From Bacillus sp. FJAT-14578 (GTDB lineage Bacteria > Bacillota > Bacilli > Bacillales > Bacillaceae_H), in NCBI RefSeq assembly GCF_000504165.1, contig NZ_KI632507.1:62286-126285 (forward strand): a stretch of 64,000 bases of DNA. The letters are read 5' to 3'. The translations under genes were made by a program, and so were the position numbers. The notes under the pieces are model-generated. The model did no database searches, had not been told where the DNA came from, and worked only from the letters and a program-made list of their open reading frames with translations. Below are positions 31,841 to 40,515 of this stretch, piece after piece (the stretch's first letter is position 1; every line of letters starts with the position of its first letter).

Positions 31841-33489
31841 AATGTCACCTCGATCTGTTTTGAAGGTTGGAGAGGAAGCTTTAATATGAATGTGCTCCCC
31901 ATTCCAAGCAAGCTGTTTACTTCGATCGTTCCCCCATGGGCTTTAGCGATCCCGATACTAACCGATAAGCCCAACCCCGTTCCTTTTTCCGTTTCTTTTG
32001 TTGTGTGAAAAGGGTGGAAAATTTCGGGTAACCTCGTTTCCTCGATTCCAATTCCGTTATCGTGCACCGATAAATGGATTTGATTGTCTTTCAAGGATGT
32101 TTTGATGACAATCTCCTTGTTAGGTCTATCGGAAAGGTCAAGGGCATCTCTGGCGTTTAAAATTAAGTTAATGATAATCTGCTCAACTTGCGGCTGGCTT
32201 CCTTCGATCAAAGGCAAATCTTGCTGTAAAACTTGGTTAATGGCAATCTGATTTTTTTTCAATTGATATTTTAATAAATTAAGCACTTGTCCTATTGCTT
32301 CGTTTATCGAAAATGGTTCAAAAACGTACTCGTCCTGTCGGGAAAAGGTGAGTAAACTTTTAATGATTCGTTTGCATCGGTCTCCGCAATTTCGGATGTC
32401 ATTCAAAAGAGTATAAGACATATCATCATTTGGAGCGTTCCTTAGTAAAAGCTGAGAGTTTCCCAGAATAGCTGTTAAAGGACTATTTAATTCATGGGCA
32501 ATACCGGCTGCCATCTCTCCAATGGCGGCCAGCTTGCCGGAGTGAAGAAGCTGAACCTCCATTTTTCGTTTTTCCGTCACATCCTTCATATAGGCTATGA
32601 CACCATATACTTGGTTTTCGGTATTATGGACCGGATATGTATAAATTTCACACGTGGAGTCATTGCCCAAGTAGATTTCTTTGTACCCGGGTTTGTGAGA
32701 GTCAAAGGTTTCTTGCACAAGGACTTTGCACGATTTTTCCCAAAGAGGGAAATTAGATGATGGTTCGTCGATGTCAAAAAAGGCTTTAAACGAGTCATTG
32801 GATTGCAGAATATTTAAATGTTTATCAAATACGATAATCATGTCATCAACCGCTTTAAAGGTGTCTTCCCATTCCTGTTTTGTACGCACCACTTCGTTAT
32901 ATAGTTCGGTATTCTCGATGCTTACTGACAAATGGTCAGTAAGCTGTTCCAAAAAAGCCAGGTCATCCATGCTCCACTCCGATTCATCATGGCGGCCGAT
33001 GCTTAAAACTCCGATGCCTTTATTTTTGCTGTAGATAGGCAGCACTAAGATGCTGTGGAGTTGAAGCCCGGCCAAATGTTCCTTTTCATAAAAATTTGTA
33101 TAATCATCATTTAATTGTTGAAAAATGATTTGTCTTTTCTTCAAGGCGGACCAGTAGAGAGAGCTTTCACTTGGAATGGAAGATCCCATTTCAATGCGGT
33201 GGCTGTCTTCCGGATAGACATTCGTCAAAATCAGATTATCATGACGAAATAGCAGCAGGCTGAGCCGATCGCATGGAATGAGTATTCTTAATTTATCAAT
33301 CATATTTTTTAAGACATCATCTAACGGCATATCCACCTTCATGTTTTTCATCACTTCATTAATAATCTCCAACTGCATATTTTTCTTTTTTAATTGTTCA
33401 ACCGTTTTCTTCAATTCGGTATAATAGTTTTTCTTAGAGGATTTAACGCCAGTTAAGAGCGCAATCATCTCATGTTTATCTTCCAGCAA
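31837..33489 (-). CDS. cytoplasmic sensor histidine kinase (GAF-PAS-HisKA-HATPase)
   Basis: A 550-residue kinase without membrane helices or signal peptide, so it senses an internal signal. A coiled coil (residues ~20-45) leads to a GAF domain (~50-200), a PAS domain (~205-315), HisKA with phospho-acceptor His332 in GIAHELNSPLTAILGN, and HATPase with NLILNARDA, DNGIGI and GTGLGLSVS boxes. It pairs with the overlapping NtrC-type regulator. It lies 14 bases after the iron ADH, in one operon. Confidence 0.94.
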   Translation of the reverse strand: MLEDKHEMIALLTGVKSSKKNYYTELKKTVEQLKKKNMQLEIINEVMKNMKVDMPLDDVLKNMIDKLRILIPCDRLSLLLFRHDNLILTNVYPEDSHRIEMGSSIPSESSLYWSALKKRQIIFQQLNDDYTNFYEKEHLAGLQLHSILVLPIYSKNKGIGVLSIGRHDESEWSMDDLAFLEQLTDHLSVSIENTELYNEVVRTKQEWEDTFKAVDDMIIVFDKHLNILQSNDSFKAFFDIDEPSSNFPLWEKSCKVLVQETFDSHKPGYKEIYLGNDSTCEIYTYPVHNTENQVYGVIAYMKDVTEKRKMEVQLLHSGKLAAIGEMAAGIAHELNSPLTAILGNSQLLLRNAPNDDMSYTLLNDIRNCGDRCKRIIKSLLTFSRQDEYVFEPFSINEAIGQVLNLLKYQLKKNQIAINQVLQQDLPLIEGSQPQVEQIIINLILNARDALDLSDRPNKEIVIKTSLKDNQIHLSVHDNGIGIEETRLPEIFHPFHTTKETEKGTGLGLSVSIGIAKAHGGTIEVNSLLGMGSTFILKLPLQPSKQIEVTL

Positions 33490-33503
33490 TGAGTTTCACC
33501 ACC

Positions 33504-34652
33504 TTATAATGCATTTTTGAGCAAGGCTTTGACTTGTTCAAGCGTCATATCGCGAGGATTCGTAATCATGCAGGCGTCTTCAAGGGCAATCTGGCTTGTT
33601 AAATCAATCATCTTTTCCTCGATGCCTACATCTCTCAAACGTTGTGGCGTTCCAATATCAATGGATAGTTCTTTTATAAATTGAATAGCGGCATTTCCCG
33701 CTTCCCGTTGGGTCATGGCTCTCGTATCAATCCCCATAAATTCAGCGATTTCGGTGAAACGCCGGGGGGCAGCAATGAAATTGAAGTCCATCACATATGG
33801 AAGCAAAATGGCATTGATTTCACCATGTGGAAGCGGAAGTTGCCCTCCTATCGCGTGTGAGATAGCATGGGCAGCACCGAGAATTGCATTGGAAAAAGCC
33901 AGTCCAGCCTGTAAACTTGCCATGGCCATTGCCTCTTTTGCTTCTTCATTTGTTCTGGAAGCGACTGAAGGGCGCAAATAAGTGGAGACAAGGGAAAGCG
34001 CATTTTTTGCCTGAACATCCGTTAACGGTGTAGCTGCGATACTGACATATGCTTCAATCGCATGTGTCAGTACATCCATTCCCGTTGCTGCAGTTAACCC
34101 GCTTTCCTTTGTAACAAGGGTGTAAGGATCGACAATAGCGATATCAGGAACCAATGTTTTGGAGATAATCGTCATTTTCTTTTTGCGGACAGAATCAACA
34201 ATGACAGAAAATTGAGATACTTCAGAGCCTGAACCGGCCGTTGTCATAATCATCACCATAGGAGGGAGCGGCTTTTCAATTTTATCGACACCCTCGTAAT
34301 CTCTAATCTTTCCTCCATTAGAGGCCAGTATGGCGATGGCCTTAGCTACATCTAATGCACTACCGCCTCCGATACCGATAATGGCATCACATTCATTTTC
34401 AATAAAAATCCGGCATCCATTGATGACCTCTACGTCTTTTGGATTGGTTGTTACATCAATGAATGTAGCAAAAGGAAGTCCTGATTCTGTACATATTGAA
34501 ATAACCCTTTCCAGCCAACCGGCTGACGCGACTCCGTAATCGCTTACAACCAATACTTTCTTTGCCCCAAGGCGAAGGCAAGCATCGCCTGTCTGCTTGA
34601 TGGCATTTTTCCCGAAAATAATTTCAGGGGTAACAAATTTATTGATGTGCAT
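33504..34652 (-). CDS. iron-containing alcohol dehydrogenase
   Basis: A 382-residue group III ADH. Seen: FVTPEIIFGKNAI, GGGSALDVAKAIAI (NAD site), TTAGSGSEVSQFSV, and the metal-binding block GAAHAISHAIGGQLPLPHGEINAILLPYV with its histidines. The ATG at 34652 has AGGTG six bases upstream; two more possible starts lie just ahead. First gene of the operon with the kinase and regulator. No sigma-54 box was found upstream. It likely oxidises or reduces short alcohols, the same chemistry as adhA. Confidence 0.94.
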   Translation of the reverse strand: MHINKFVTPEIIFGKNAIKQTGDACLRLGAKKVLVVSDYGVASAGWLERVISICTESGLPFATFIDVTTNPKDVEVINGCRIFIENECDAIIGIGGGSALDVAKAIAILASNGGKIRDYEGVDKIEKPLPPMVMIMTTAGSGSEVSQFSVIVDSVRKKKMTIISKTLVPDIAIVDPYTLVTKESGLTAATGMDVLTHAIEAYVSIAATPLTDVQAKNALSLVSTYLRPSVASRTNEEAKEAMAMASLQAGLAFSNAILGAAHAISHAIGGQLPLPHGEINAILLPYVMDFNFIAAPRRFTEIAEFMGIDTRAMTQREAGNAAIQFIKELSIDIGTPQRLRDVGIEEKMIDLTSQIALEDACMITNPRDMTLEQVKALLKNAL

Positions 34653-34746
34653 CATAATCACCTACTAGAGTTAATATTATCGCCATCAGCAGAAGGGAGA
34701 TGAGAAGGTTCCCTTTCTACCGATTAAAATAATCATGGGAAGAAGC

Positions 34747-35214
34747 TTAGTCATGTTTCTTTTTTAACAGCTTTTGAAAAAATGTTTTCGATTTTTCTTG
34801 TTGAATGGCTTCTCTCTCTTGCTCTACTTGTATTCTTTGAAGTCTCTTCTGGGCTTTTATGATTTTCCATTTTTCTTCAAATCGCTCGATGCGCTGTTCC
34901 AATTGTGTAACGTCTTGGTTCGTGTTCCCCTGTTCAACGTGATGAAAATCGTTGCTCCATTCGTTATATAACTGGACCAAAGGCTCTGGAAGGCTGATTC
35001 TATGTTCTTCAATCGAATAGAATTCTAGAAAAGCAGCTTTTCGTACAGCATGGAAATGTTGGGCTATCTTGATATGCTGATCACAATAGTAATGGGTATC
35101 TTCCAGATTACCCCATAGAGACAACGGTAGCAATCTTGTAATCGAAGCGCAGTATTTGCAAGTGTTTTTACTATTTACAGTCTCTGTTTTGTTTTCTCTC
35201 AATAGCTCATTCAT
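34747..35214 (-). CDS. hypothetical protein with N-terminal Cys/His motif
   Basis: A 155-residue protein. The N-terminal part carries C-x2-C (NTCKYCAS) and, 25 residues later, YYCDQH, which could bind zinc. Residues ~90-150 are highly charged coiled coil (QLEQRIERFEEKWKIIKAQKRLQRIQVEQEREAIQQEK) ending in FFQKLLKKKHD. I do not recognise the family. It diverges from the IclR gene and is unlinked in function as far as can be seen. Confidence 0.65.
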   Translation of the reverse strand: MNELLRENKTETVNSKNTCKYCASITRLLPLSLWGNLEDTHYYCDQHIKIAQHFHAVRKAAFLEFYSIEEHRISLPEPLVQLYNEWSNDFHHVEQGNTNQDVTQLEQRIERFEEKWKIIKAQKRLQRIQVEQEREAIQQEKSKTFFQKLLKKKHD

Positions 35215-35388
35215 GCGTTGCTTGCCTCCGTTACACCCTTTGAATTTACTAGTTCTCTTATATTCATTTTACAAAAGCAAACGATGATTGCCAACGAAGA
35301 GTTATAATGGAGAGAACTCATGGCCCAATAGGTGAGGAATCTTCTGATGGAATAGAAATCAAATCGAAGGGAAAGAGTTGAATCATCG

Positions 35389-35435
35389 TTGTATATACCT
35401 ATAGAAAAATAGTATAATTATTCAATAACTATTTT
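35389..35435 (+). promoter_or_regulatory. promoter and candidate operator of the IclR gene
   Basis: TTGTAT (35389-35394), 18 bases, TATAAT (35413-35418). The -10 lies inside the inverted repeat AAAATAGT (35406-35413) / ACTATTTT (35428-35435), suggesting autoregulation. Confidence 0.55.
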
Positions 35436-35456
35436 GGGAGTATAGGAGAAAAGCAG

Positions 35457-36194
35457 ATGGTTCAATCAATCGACCGCGCCATGCATATTATTAAGATTTT
35501 AGTCTCCGATCCGCATAAAACGGATTGGTCCATCACGGATTTGGCAGAACGGACAGAATTACCTTTAAGCACGATGCATCGCTTGCTGAGCTCGTTAATG
35601 GACCATGGGCTTGTGATGCAAAATCCGAACACCAAGCATTATAAAGCGGGTTATATTTGGATGGAGATCGGGCTGCAAGTTCTTGACAGCATCGACTTTC
35701 GAACAGCAGCACGTCCGGTAATGGAAAGTTTGGCTTTGGATGTAGAAGAAAGTATTTACTTAAACATTCAGGACGGAACCCACGGCATTACGATTGAAAT
35801 CGTGGATAGTCCATTAAAGGTCCGAATAGCTGAAACATTGGGGATACGAAGCCCCTTAAATGTAGGAGCACCCAATAAAGCGATTTTGGCTTATTTAAAA
35901 GAAGAAGAAAGAGAGCAAATATTTCAGAAGCTTGGTTTAACAGGTGATGAGAAAGAAGCGGCACGAATAGAAATTTCGGAGATTCGAGAAGCCGGATATG
36001 CCATTAGTGAAGGAGAACGGACAGAAGGGACAGCGTCCGTTTCTGCACCGATCTTTGGCTACGCCAATAAAGTGTTCGCCTCAGTCAGTATCAATGCACC
36101 GAGCTTTCGTTTTACACAGGAGCGCCTGCCTCTTTTAATTGAAAAAGTGAAACAAGCAGCCCAGGAAGTATCCGTAAGAATAGGGAAGTTCTAA
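35457..36194 (+). CDS. IclR-family transcriptional regulator
   Basis: A 245-residue regulator. A winged helix (residues 1-~65: SIDRAMHIIKIL...WSITDLAERTELPLSTMHRLLSSLMDHGLV) is followed by the IclR effector domain (about 75-245; GAPNKAILAYL, ISEGERTEGTASVSAPIFGY). The ligand is unknown. TAGGAGAAAAGC precedes the ATG. It directly precedes the RocB-like peptidase in the same direction but is separated from it by a terminator. Confidence 0.93.
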   Translation: MVQSIDRAMHIIKILVSDPHKTDWSITDLAERTELPLSTMHRLLSSLMDHGLVMQNPNTKHYKAGYIWMEIGLQVLDSIDFRTAARPVMESLALDVEESIYLNIQDGTHGITIEIVDSPLKVRIAETLGIRSPLNVGAPNKAILAYLKEEEREQIFQKLGLTGDEKEAARIEISEIREAGYAISEGERTEGTASVSAPIFGYANKVFASVSINAPSFRFTQERLPLLIEKVKQAAQEVSVRIGKF

Positions 36195-36202
36195 TTTTAT
36201 TT

Positions 36203-36246
36203 AAAAAAGGAGACATGGTTAAAGAACAACCATGTCTCCTTTTTTA
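36203..36246 (+). terminator. terminator after the IclR gene
   Basis: AAAAAAGGAGACATGGTT pairs perfectly with AACCATGTCTCCTTTTTT, leaving a 7-base loop. Confidence 0.88.
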
Positions 36247-36367
36247 TGGCCATTTTTTTCAAGACAGCCATAAAAAAGAATGACAAAATTTTCTGGATGG
36301 ATTATATTTTAATTAGAGATGGAAATAGAAAACACTTCCGCTATACGGAAAAAGAGAGTGGGGAATG

Positions 36368-38053
36368 ATGTGTATGTATCAACAACTGCGGACAATGAAT
36401 ATACCTGAACAGGCTGAGTTTTTGACGCGTCATTTAGTAGGAATCAAAAGCATTAACGGGACGGAAGGAGAAGGGGCAATAGCCGATTCTATTAAAGAAG
36501 TCCTCCAAAGCTTTCCTTATTTTCAACAAAATCCAGAGTTGGTATGGGAACAGGCTGTACCGAATGATGCAGTTGGAAGAAAAAATGTCTTCGCTTTAGT
36601 GAAAGGTAAAAAAGCATCCAGTAAGACCGTCATTTTCCATTCTCATATTGATACGGTAGGAATCGAAGATTTCGGTCATTTAAAGTCTCAGGCGTTAAAT
36701 CCTGATGTGTTAGAAGCATTCTTTGCCACCTATGAGCTGGATAAGGAAGCACAAGCAGATGCGCAATCAGGAGATTGGCTGTTTGGAAGAGGGTCTGTGG
36801 ATATGAAAAGCGGAGCGGCCGTCCACCTGGCCAATGTATTGTACTTCACCGAAAATTTGGAAGGGCTTACAGGTAATATTCTGTTGATGCTCAATCCTGA
36901 CGAAGAAAGCCAGCATAAAGGTATGATTTCTGCCATTTCAGAGTTGAAAAGGTTAAAAGAGGAGCACGGATTGAATTATGTATCCGCTATAAATGATGAC
37001 TTCATTACGCCCCTTTATGAGGGAGATTCTCACCGATACATTTATACAGGGGCAGCAGGCAAGATTCTTCCAAGCTTTTATATATATGGGCGGGAGTCCC
37101 ATGTCGGTGATACGCTTTCAAGCCTTGATCCGAATTTTATTGGGGCAGAAATCACACGCCGTATCCACAATAATTTGGATTTGGCAGAAAATATTGAAGG
37201 AGAATTGACGCTTCCGCCAACATGTTTGCAGCAGCGTGATAATAAAGAATTCTATACCGTGCAGACAGCGACAAGCAGCTATTTATATTTCAACTATTTT
37301 CTTTATGAATCGACCGCTAAAGAAGTAATGGACAAACTAACGGTTATTACAAAAGAAGCGTGTGCAGATGCGGAGTTTCACTTATTGAAGCAGTACCAGG
37401 AATTCTTAAAACGCACCGGTTTACCTGGAAAGGAACTTTCGTGGTACATGGAAGTTACTAGTTTGGCGGATTTTATAGAAGAATTGGAGAATAAAGGGAT
37501 TCCCGCTGTTCAGACGGCCAAAAAAGTACAGCAAGACAACCGGCATATGGAGCCGAGAAAACTTTGTTTTCAAATCGTAGAGGCACTGCAAAATCTCGAT
37601 CCCGATAAAAAACCAAGGGTCATCATTTTCTTTGCCCCTCCTTATTTGCCTCATAACTATTTAAATGAAGAAGACGAACGGGATGCAAAGCTTCTTCAAT
37701 CCATTAAAGAAGTATTGGCAGAAGCGGAGCGGCAAACGGGCGAACAATTTGCCTTGAAGAAATTTTTCCCTTATTTAGCGGATGGCAGTTTTCTTTCCCT
37801 GCATGAAACGGATGAAGAAATTAGTTCGTTAATTGATAACTTTCCTGAATGGGAATCGATTTATCCGGTTCCGATTAAAGGAATCCGTGAGCTGAATATC
37901 CCTTCCATAAACATGGGGGTATACGGAAAAGATGGACATAAGTGGACTGAAAGAGTATATAAACCATATACGTTCCATGTTCTCCCTGAACTTATTCGTA
38001 AAACCGCGCTTAAATTATTGGAACAGGAAGAAAATATGCTGTTAAGTGTATAA
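36368..38053 (+). CDS. RocB-like M20 peptidase
   Basis: A 561-residue M20-family metallohydrolase of RocB type. Zinc ligands are seen in FHSHIDTVG, GRGSVDMKSGAAVH and NPDEESQHKG; HVGDTLSSLDPN lies in the lid/dimer part. RocB in B. subtilis belongs to the arginine-utilisation operon, but its reaction is not established, and no other roc gene is near. Length (about 560) fits RocB. Three ATG codons lie close together; 36368 follows GAGTGGGGA. Confidence 0.85.
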   Translation: MCMYQQLRTMNIPEQAEFLTRHLVGIKSINGTEGEGAIADSIKEVLQSFPYFQQNPELVWEQAVPNDAVGRKNVFALVKGKKASSKTVIFHSHIDTVGIEDFGHLKSQALNPDVLEAFFATYELDKEAQADAQSGDWLFGRGSVDMKSGAAVHLANVLYFTENLEGLTGNILLMLNPDEESQHKGMISAISELKRLKEEHGLNYVSAINDDFITPLYEGDSHRYIYTGAAGKILPSFYIYGRESHVGDTLSSLDPNFIGAEITRRIHNNLDLAENIEGELTLPPTCLQQRDNKEFYTVQTATSSYLYFNYFLYESTAKEVMDKLTVITKEACADAEFHLLKQYQEFLKRTGLPGKELSWYMEVTSLADFIEELENKGIPAVQTAKKVQQDNRHMEPRKLCFQIVEALQNLDPDKKPRVIIFFAPPYLPHNYLNEEDERDAKLLQSIKEVLAEAERQTGEQFALKKFFPYLADGSFLSLHETDEEISSLIDNFPEWESIYPVPIKGIRELNIPSINMGVYGKDGHKWTERVYKPYTFHVLPELIRKTALKLLEQEENMLLSV

Positions 38054-38150
38054 TCATATACCTGTTGTTATCTTGATATTCAAGTTGGCAGCGGGTATTT
38101 TGCTGTATTTAAAATGTTGGCTATGTGTCGGTTTGAAACAAAGTTTGATC

Positions 38151-38179
38151 AAAAATCCTGTTTGAAATGCAGGATTTTT
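38151..38179 (+). terminator. terminator after the RocB-like gene
   Basis: AAAAATCCTG / CAGGATTTTT with a 9-base loop. The rest of 38054-38528 holds a TACTTAAACAAACGGG motif (38272-38287) and no gene I can support. Confidence 0.7.
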
Positions 38180-38528
38180 CTTGTTCAACAATCGGTCCAG
38201 TTTATGGAATAACACCTTTAAAGAAAATTGGATATCTATGTTAAAGTTTAGAAGAGATTGTGAAGGTTTGTACTTAAACAAACGGGCAGTTTAGCTTAAG
38301 TGCATTTCTTCACAAAGTTTAAAAAGAAAATAATTTTCCCAATTTTTATTTATAACAGCTTAACGTTTCAAATTAAAATATTTCCTTTCTTCTGACAGAC
38401 TTATTAAATTTCGAAAACAATCCATTCAATCATCTTTTCGTATAGAAAAACTTATTAAGAAACATGCACTAGAAAAAATATAAATCATATATAGGTGATA
38501 TCCCGTTTGAATGCTTGAGGAGGATAAT

Positions 38529-39626
38529 ATGAAACCTATGTTACCTAGTGAAAAATATTTCGGTAATTTAGAACTAGTTTATGCATTTTATGGGGCTATG
38601 CCTACAGGTGTTACTGTTTCAGAAACTGGTCGTATTTTCATTTGTTTTCCGAAATGGGGAGACGATGTTAAATTTACGGTGGCGGAAATTGTTGAGGATA
38701 AATTGCAGCCTTATCCTAATTTACAAACCAATTTGGTTAATCCCGAGAATATCACAATGACTTTCATCAGTGTCCAAAGTGTAGTTGCTGATGGAAGGGG
38801 AACGCTTTGGATATTAGATACAGCGGCACCCAATTTTTCTGAACCTATTAAAGGGGGGGCAAAATTAGTCGCTGTTGATTTAGAAACCAATACAATAAGA
38901 AAAGTATATACCTTTACAGAAGATGTTGTCCTGCCTACAACTTATCTCAATGATGTCCGTTTTGATTTTCGTGTAGGAAAAGCAGGTTATGCCTATATAA
39001 CGGATTCTTCTTCAAGAGGACCAGGAGCTATTATCGTCGTAGATTTATCAAATGGAAACGCGTTTAGACGGTTAAATGGGGCAAATTCAACTTCACCTGA
39101 TCCCTATTTTTTACCGAAAGTAGAAGGTCAAATTTTAATGAATCGAAACAAAGACGGTTCAACTTCTCCATTTAGATTGGCGTCTGATAGTCTTGCGATT
39201 TCTCCCGATGGAAAGATATTATTTTTTGCTCCACTAACCAGTCGTCATTTGTTCTCGATCTCAACAGAAGCCCTAAGAGACAGATTGATACCGGACATGG
39301 ATTTACCTTATCATGTGGAGTATTGGGGAGAAAAAGGTGCGTCTGATGGAATGATCACCGGTGCAAAGGGAACTGTTTATGCTGGAGATTATGAAAACAA
39401 CAGTATCCGTAAGATATTGCCAAATGGCATAATGGAAACTATCGCACATGATCCGAGAATTTTGTGGCCGGATACTTTTTCAATTGGTCCAGATCAATAT
39501 TTGTATGTCATTGTGAACCAATTACATCGGCAGCCTAGATTTCATTATGGAAAAGACTTACGACAGAAACCTTATAGTTTACTTCGTATCAAAATTGATG
39601 AATTTCCTGCTCCGACCTTTTCATAA
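38529..39626 (+). CDS. major royal jelly protein (MRJP/yellow)-like beta-propeller protein
   Basis: A 365-residue protein resembling the bacterial MRJP/yellow family, a six-bladed propeller related to SMP-30 and dopachrome-converting enzymes. Seen: GRIFICFPKWGD, ADGRGTLWILDTA, TYLNDVRFDFRVGKAGYAYITDSSSRGPGAIIVVDL, and LASDSLAISPDGKILFFAPLTSRHLFSI, in the usual order. No signal peptide. The substrate is unknown. ATG at 38529 follows GAGGAGG. Confidence 0.85.
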   Translation: MKPMLPSEKYFGNLELVYAFYGAMPTGVTVSETGRIFICFPKWGDDVKFTVAEIVEDKLQPYPNLQTNLVNPENITMTFISVQSVVADGRGTLWILDTAAPNFSEPIKGGAKLVAVDLETNTIRKVYTFTEDVVLPTTYLNDVRFDFRVGKAGYAYITDSSSRGPGAIIVVDLSNGNAFRRLNGANSTSPDPYFLPKVEGQILMNRNKDGSTSPFRLASDSLAISPDGKILFFAPLTSRHLFSISTEALRDRLIPDMDLPYHVEYWGEKGASDGMITGAKGTVYAGDYENNSIRKILPNGIMETIAHDPRILWPDTFSIGPDQYLYVIVNQLHRQPRFHYGKDLRQKPYSLLRIKIDEFPAPTFS

Positions 39627-39725
39627 TAAAAATGGTTGGAATATTCATAAAGTGGGGGAAATTCATTTGTTGTGATGGTTGAGGATGATTGCTGCGGCGG
39701 TCTTTTTTCTTGTAGCTAAAAAAAT

Positions 39726-39751
39726 GTTCAACCAGAAATATCTGGTTGAAC
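39726..39751. terminator. hairpin between convergent genes
   Basis: GTTCAACCAG (39726-39735) and CTGGTTGAAC (39742-39751) form a perfect stem with weak T-tracts. It separates the MRJP-like gene from the convergent membrane-protein gene. Confidence 0.55.
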
Positions 39752-39817
39752 TTATAATACGAAGGAAGAAGAAATGCCTTATCCTTTTTACTCTTATTGT
39801 TGATTAAGAACCTCCAT

Positions 39818-40306
39818 CTAAGAAAAATCGTATTTATTATTGAAGAGACGTCTTATAACAGACATTGAAAATCTGACCAATAAAAAGGAAAAAGAAAGCG
39901 AATAAAAAGTGGTTTTCCAATTCCACCCCTTTTTATATTTAACAAGCTGTGTATTTTTTTCTAGCCATAGCTCAGTAATAGTCATCGGTACACTGAAATA
40001 CAGAACTTTTAAAAGGCACTGAAGGATGCGAGAATCCTTAGTCAGTTGATTATAAAAGACACAAGAAATTGGGAAAAGTATGTAATCAAACACCACACTT
40101 GTTTTAACTTGTTTTGGAAATCGGGTGGGATATTTAATATAGCCTTTACTTACAACCAGTTTATCGACCAATGATGCATAATAACTTTTTATAAAGAAAA
40201 CAAGGAGCCAGTCCTTTGCAAGTGGTTTTTTAATTAAGTAAATAAAGGAACTAATACCAAAGAAATAAAGCAATTTTATAAGGTTTTTTTCAAATTTTCG
40301 ACCCAT
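39818..40306 (-). CDS. CBO0543-like multi-helix membrane protein
   Basis: A 162-residue protein with about four hydrophobic segments (KLLYFFGISSFIYLI; DWLLVFFIKSYYASLV; LLKVLYFSVPMTITELWLEKN; TFYSLSFSFLLVRFSM). The pattern TELWLEKNTQLVKYKKGWNWKTTF matches the CBO0543 family of Bacillus membrane proteins of unknown function. ATG at 40306 has GGAGGTG seven bases upstream. Confidence 0.75.
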   Translation of the reverse strand: MGRKFEKNLIKLLYFFGISSFIYLIKKPLAKDWLLVFFIKSYYASLVDKLVVSKGYIKYPTRFPKQVKTSVVFDYILFPISCVFYNQLTKDSRILQCLLKVLYFSVPMTITELWLEKNTQLVKYKKGWNWKTTFYSLSFSFLLVRFSMSVIRRLFNNKYDFS

Positions 40307-40488
40307 GTTTAGCACCTCCATAAGATAGGTTATCTCTGATGCAGGTGGTTATACTTAGGACATTCGAAAATTAGATAAGTAAACAATGAATAAACAAGGC
40401 TCTATTTTGATATAAAATTGTTTCCTAATTGTGAACATTTTCACTTAAACAAACGGGTGGCGTTAATTCAACAAGAACCAAAAACATA

Positions 40489-40515
40489 GCTGCCTATCTA
40501 GGCGGCTTTTTTATT
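40489..40515 (+). terminator. terminator hairpin used as landing site by intron 1
   Basis: GCTGCC-TATCTA-GGCGGC followed by TTTTTTATT. The intron begins right after the T-run. Upstream (40307-40488) lies the repeated motif TTAAACAAACGGG and no gene. Confidence 0.7.

Noticed and set aside
34653..34760. Sigma-54 promoter before the iron alcohol dehydrogenase
   Set aside because: No TGGCA-N-TTGC pair at the right spacing on the minus strand.
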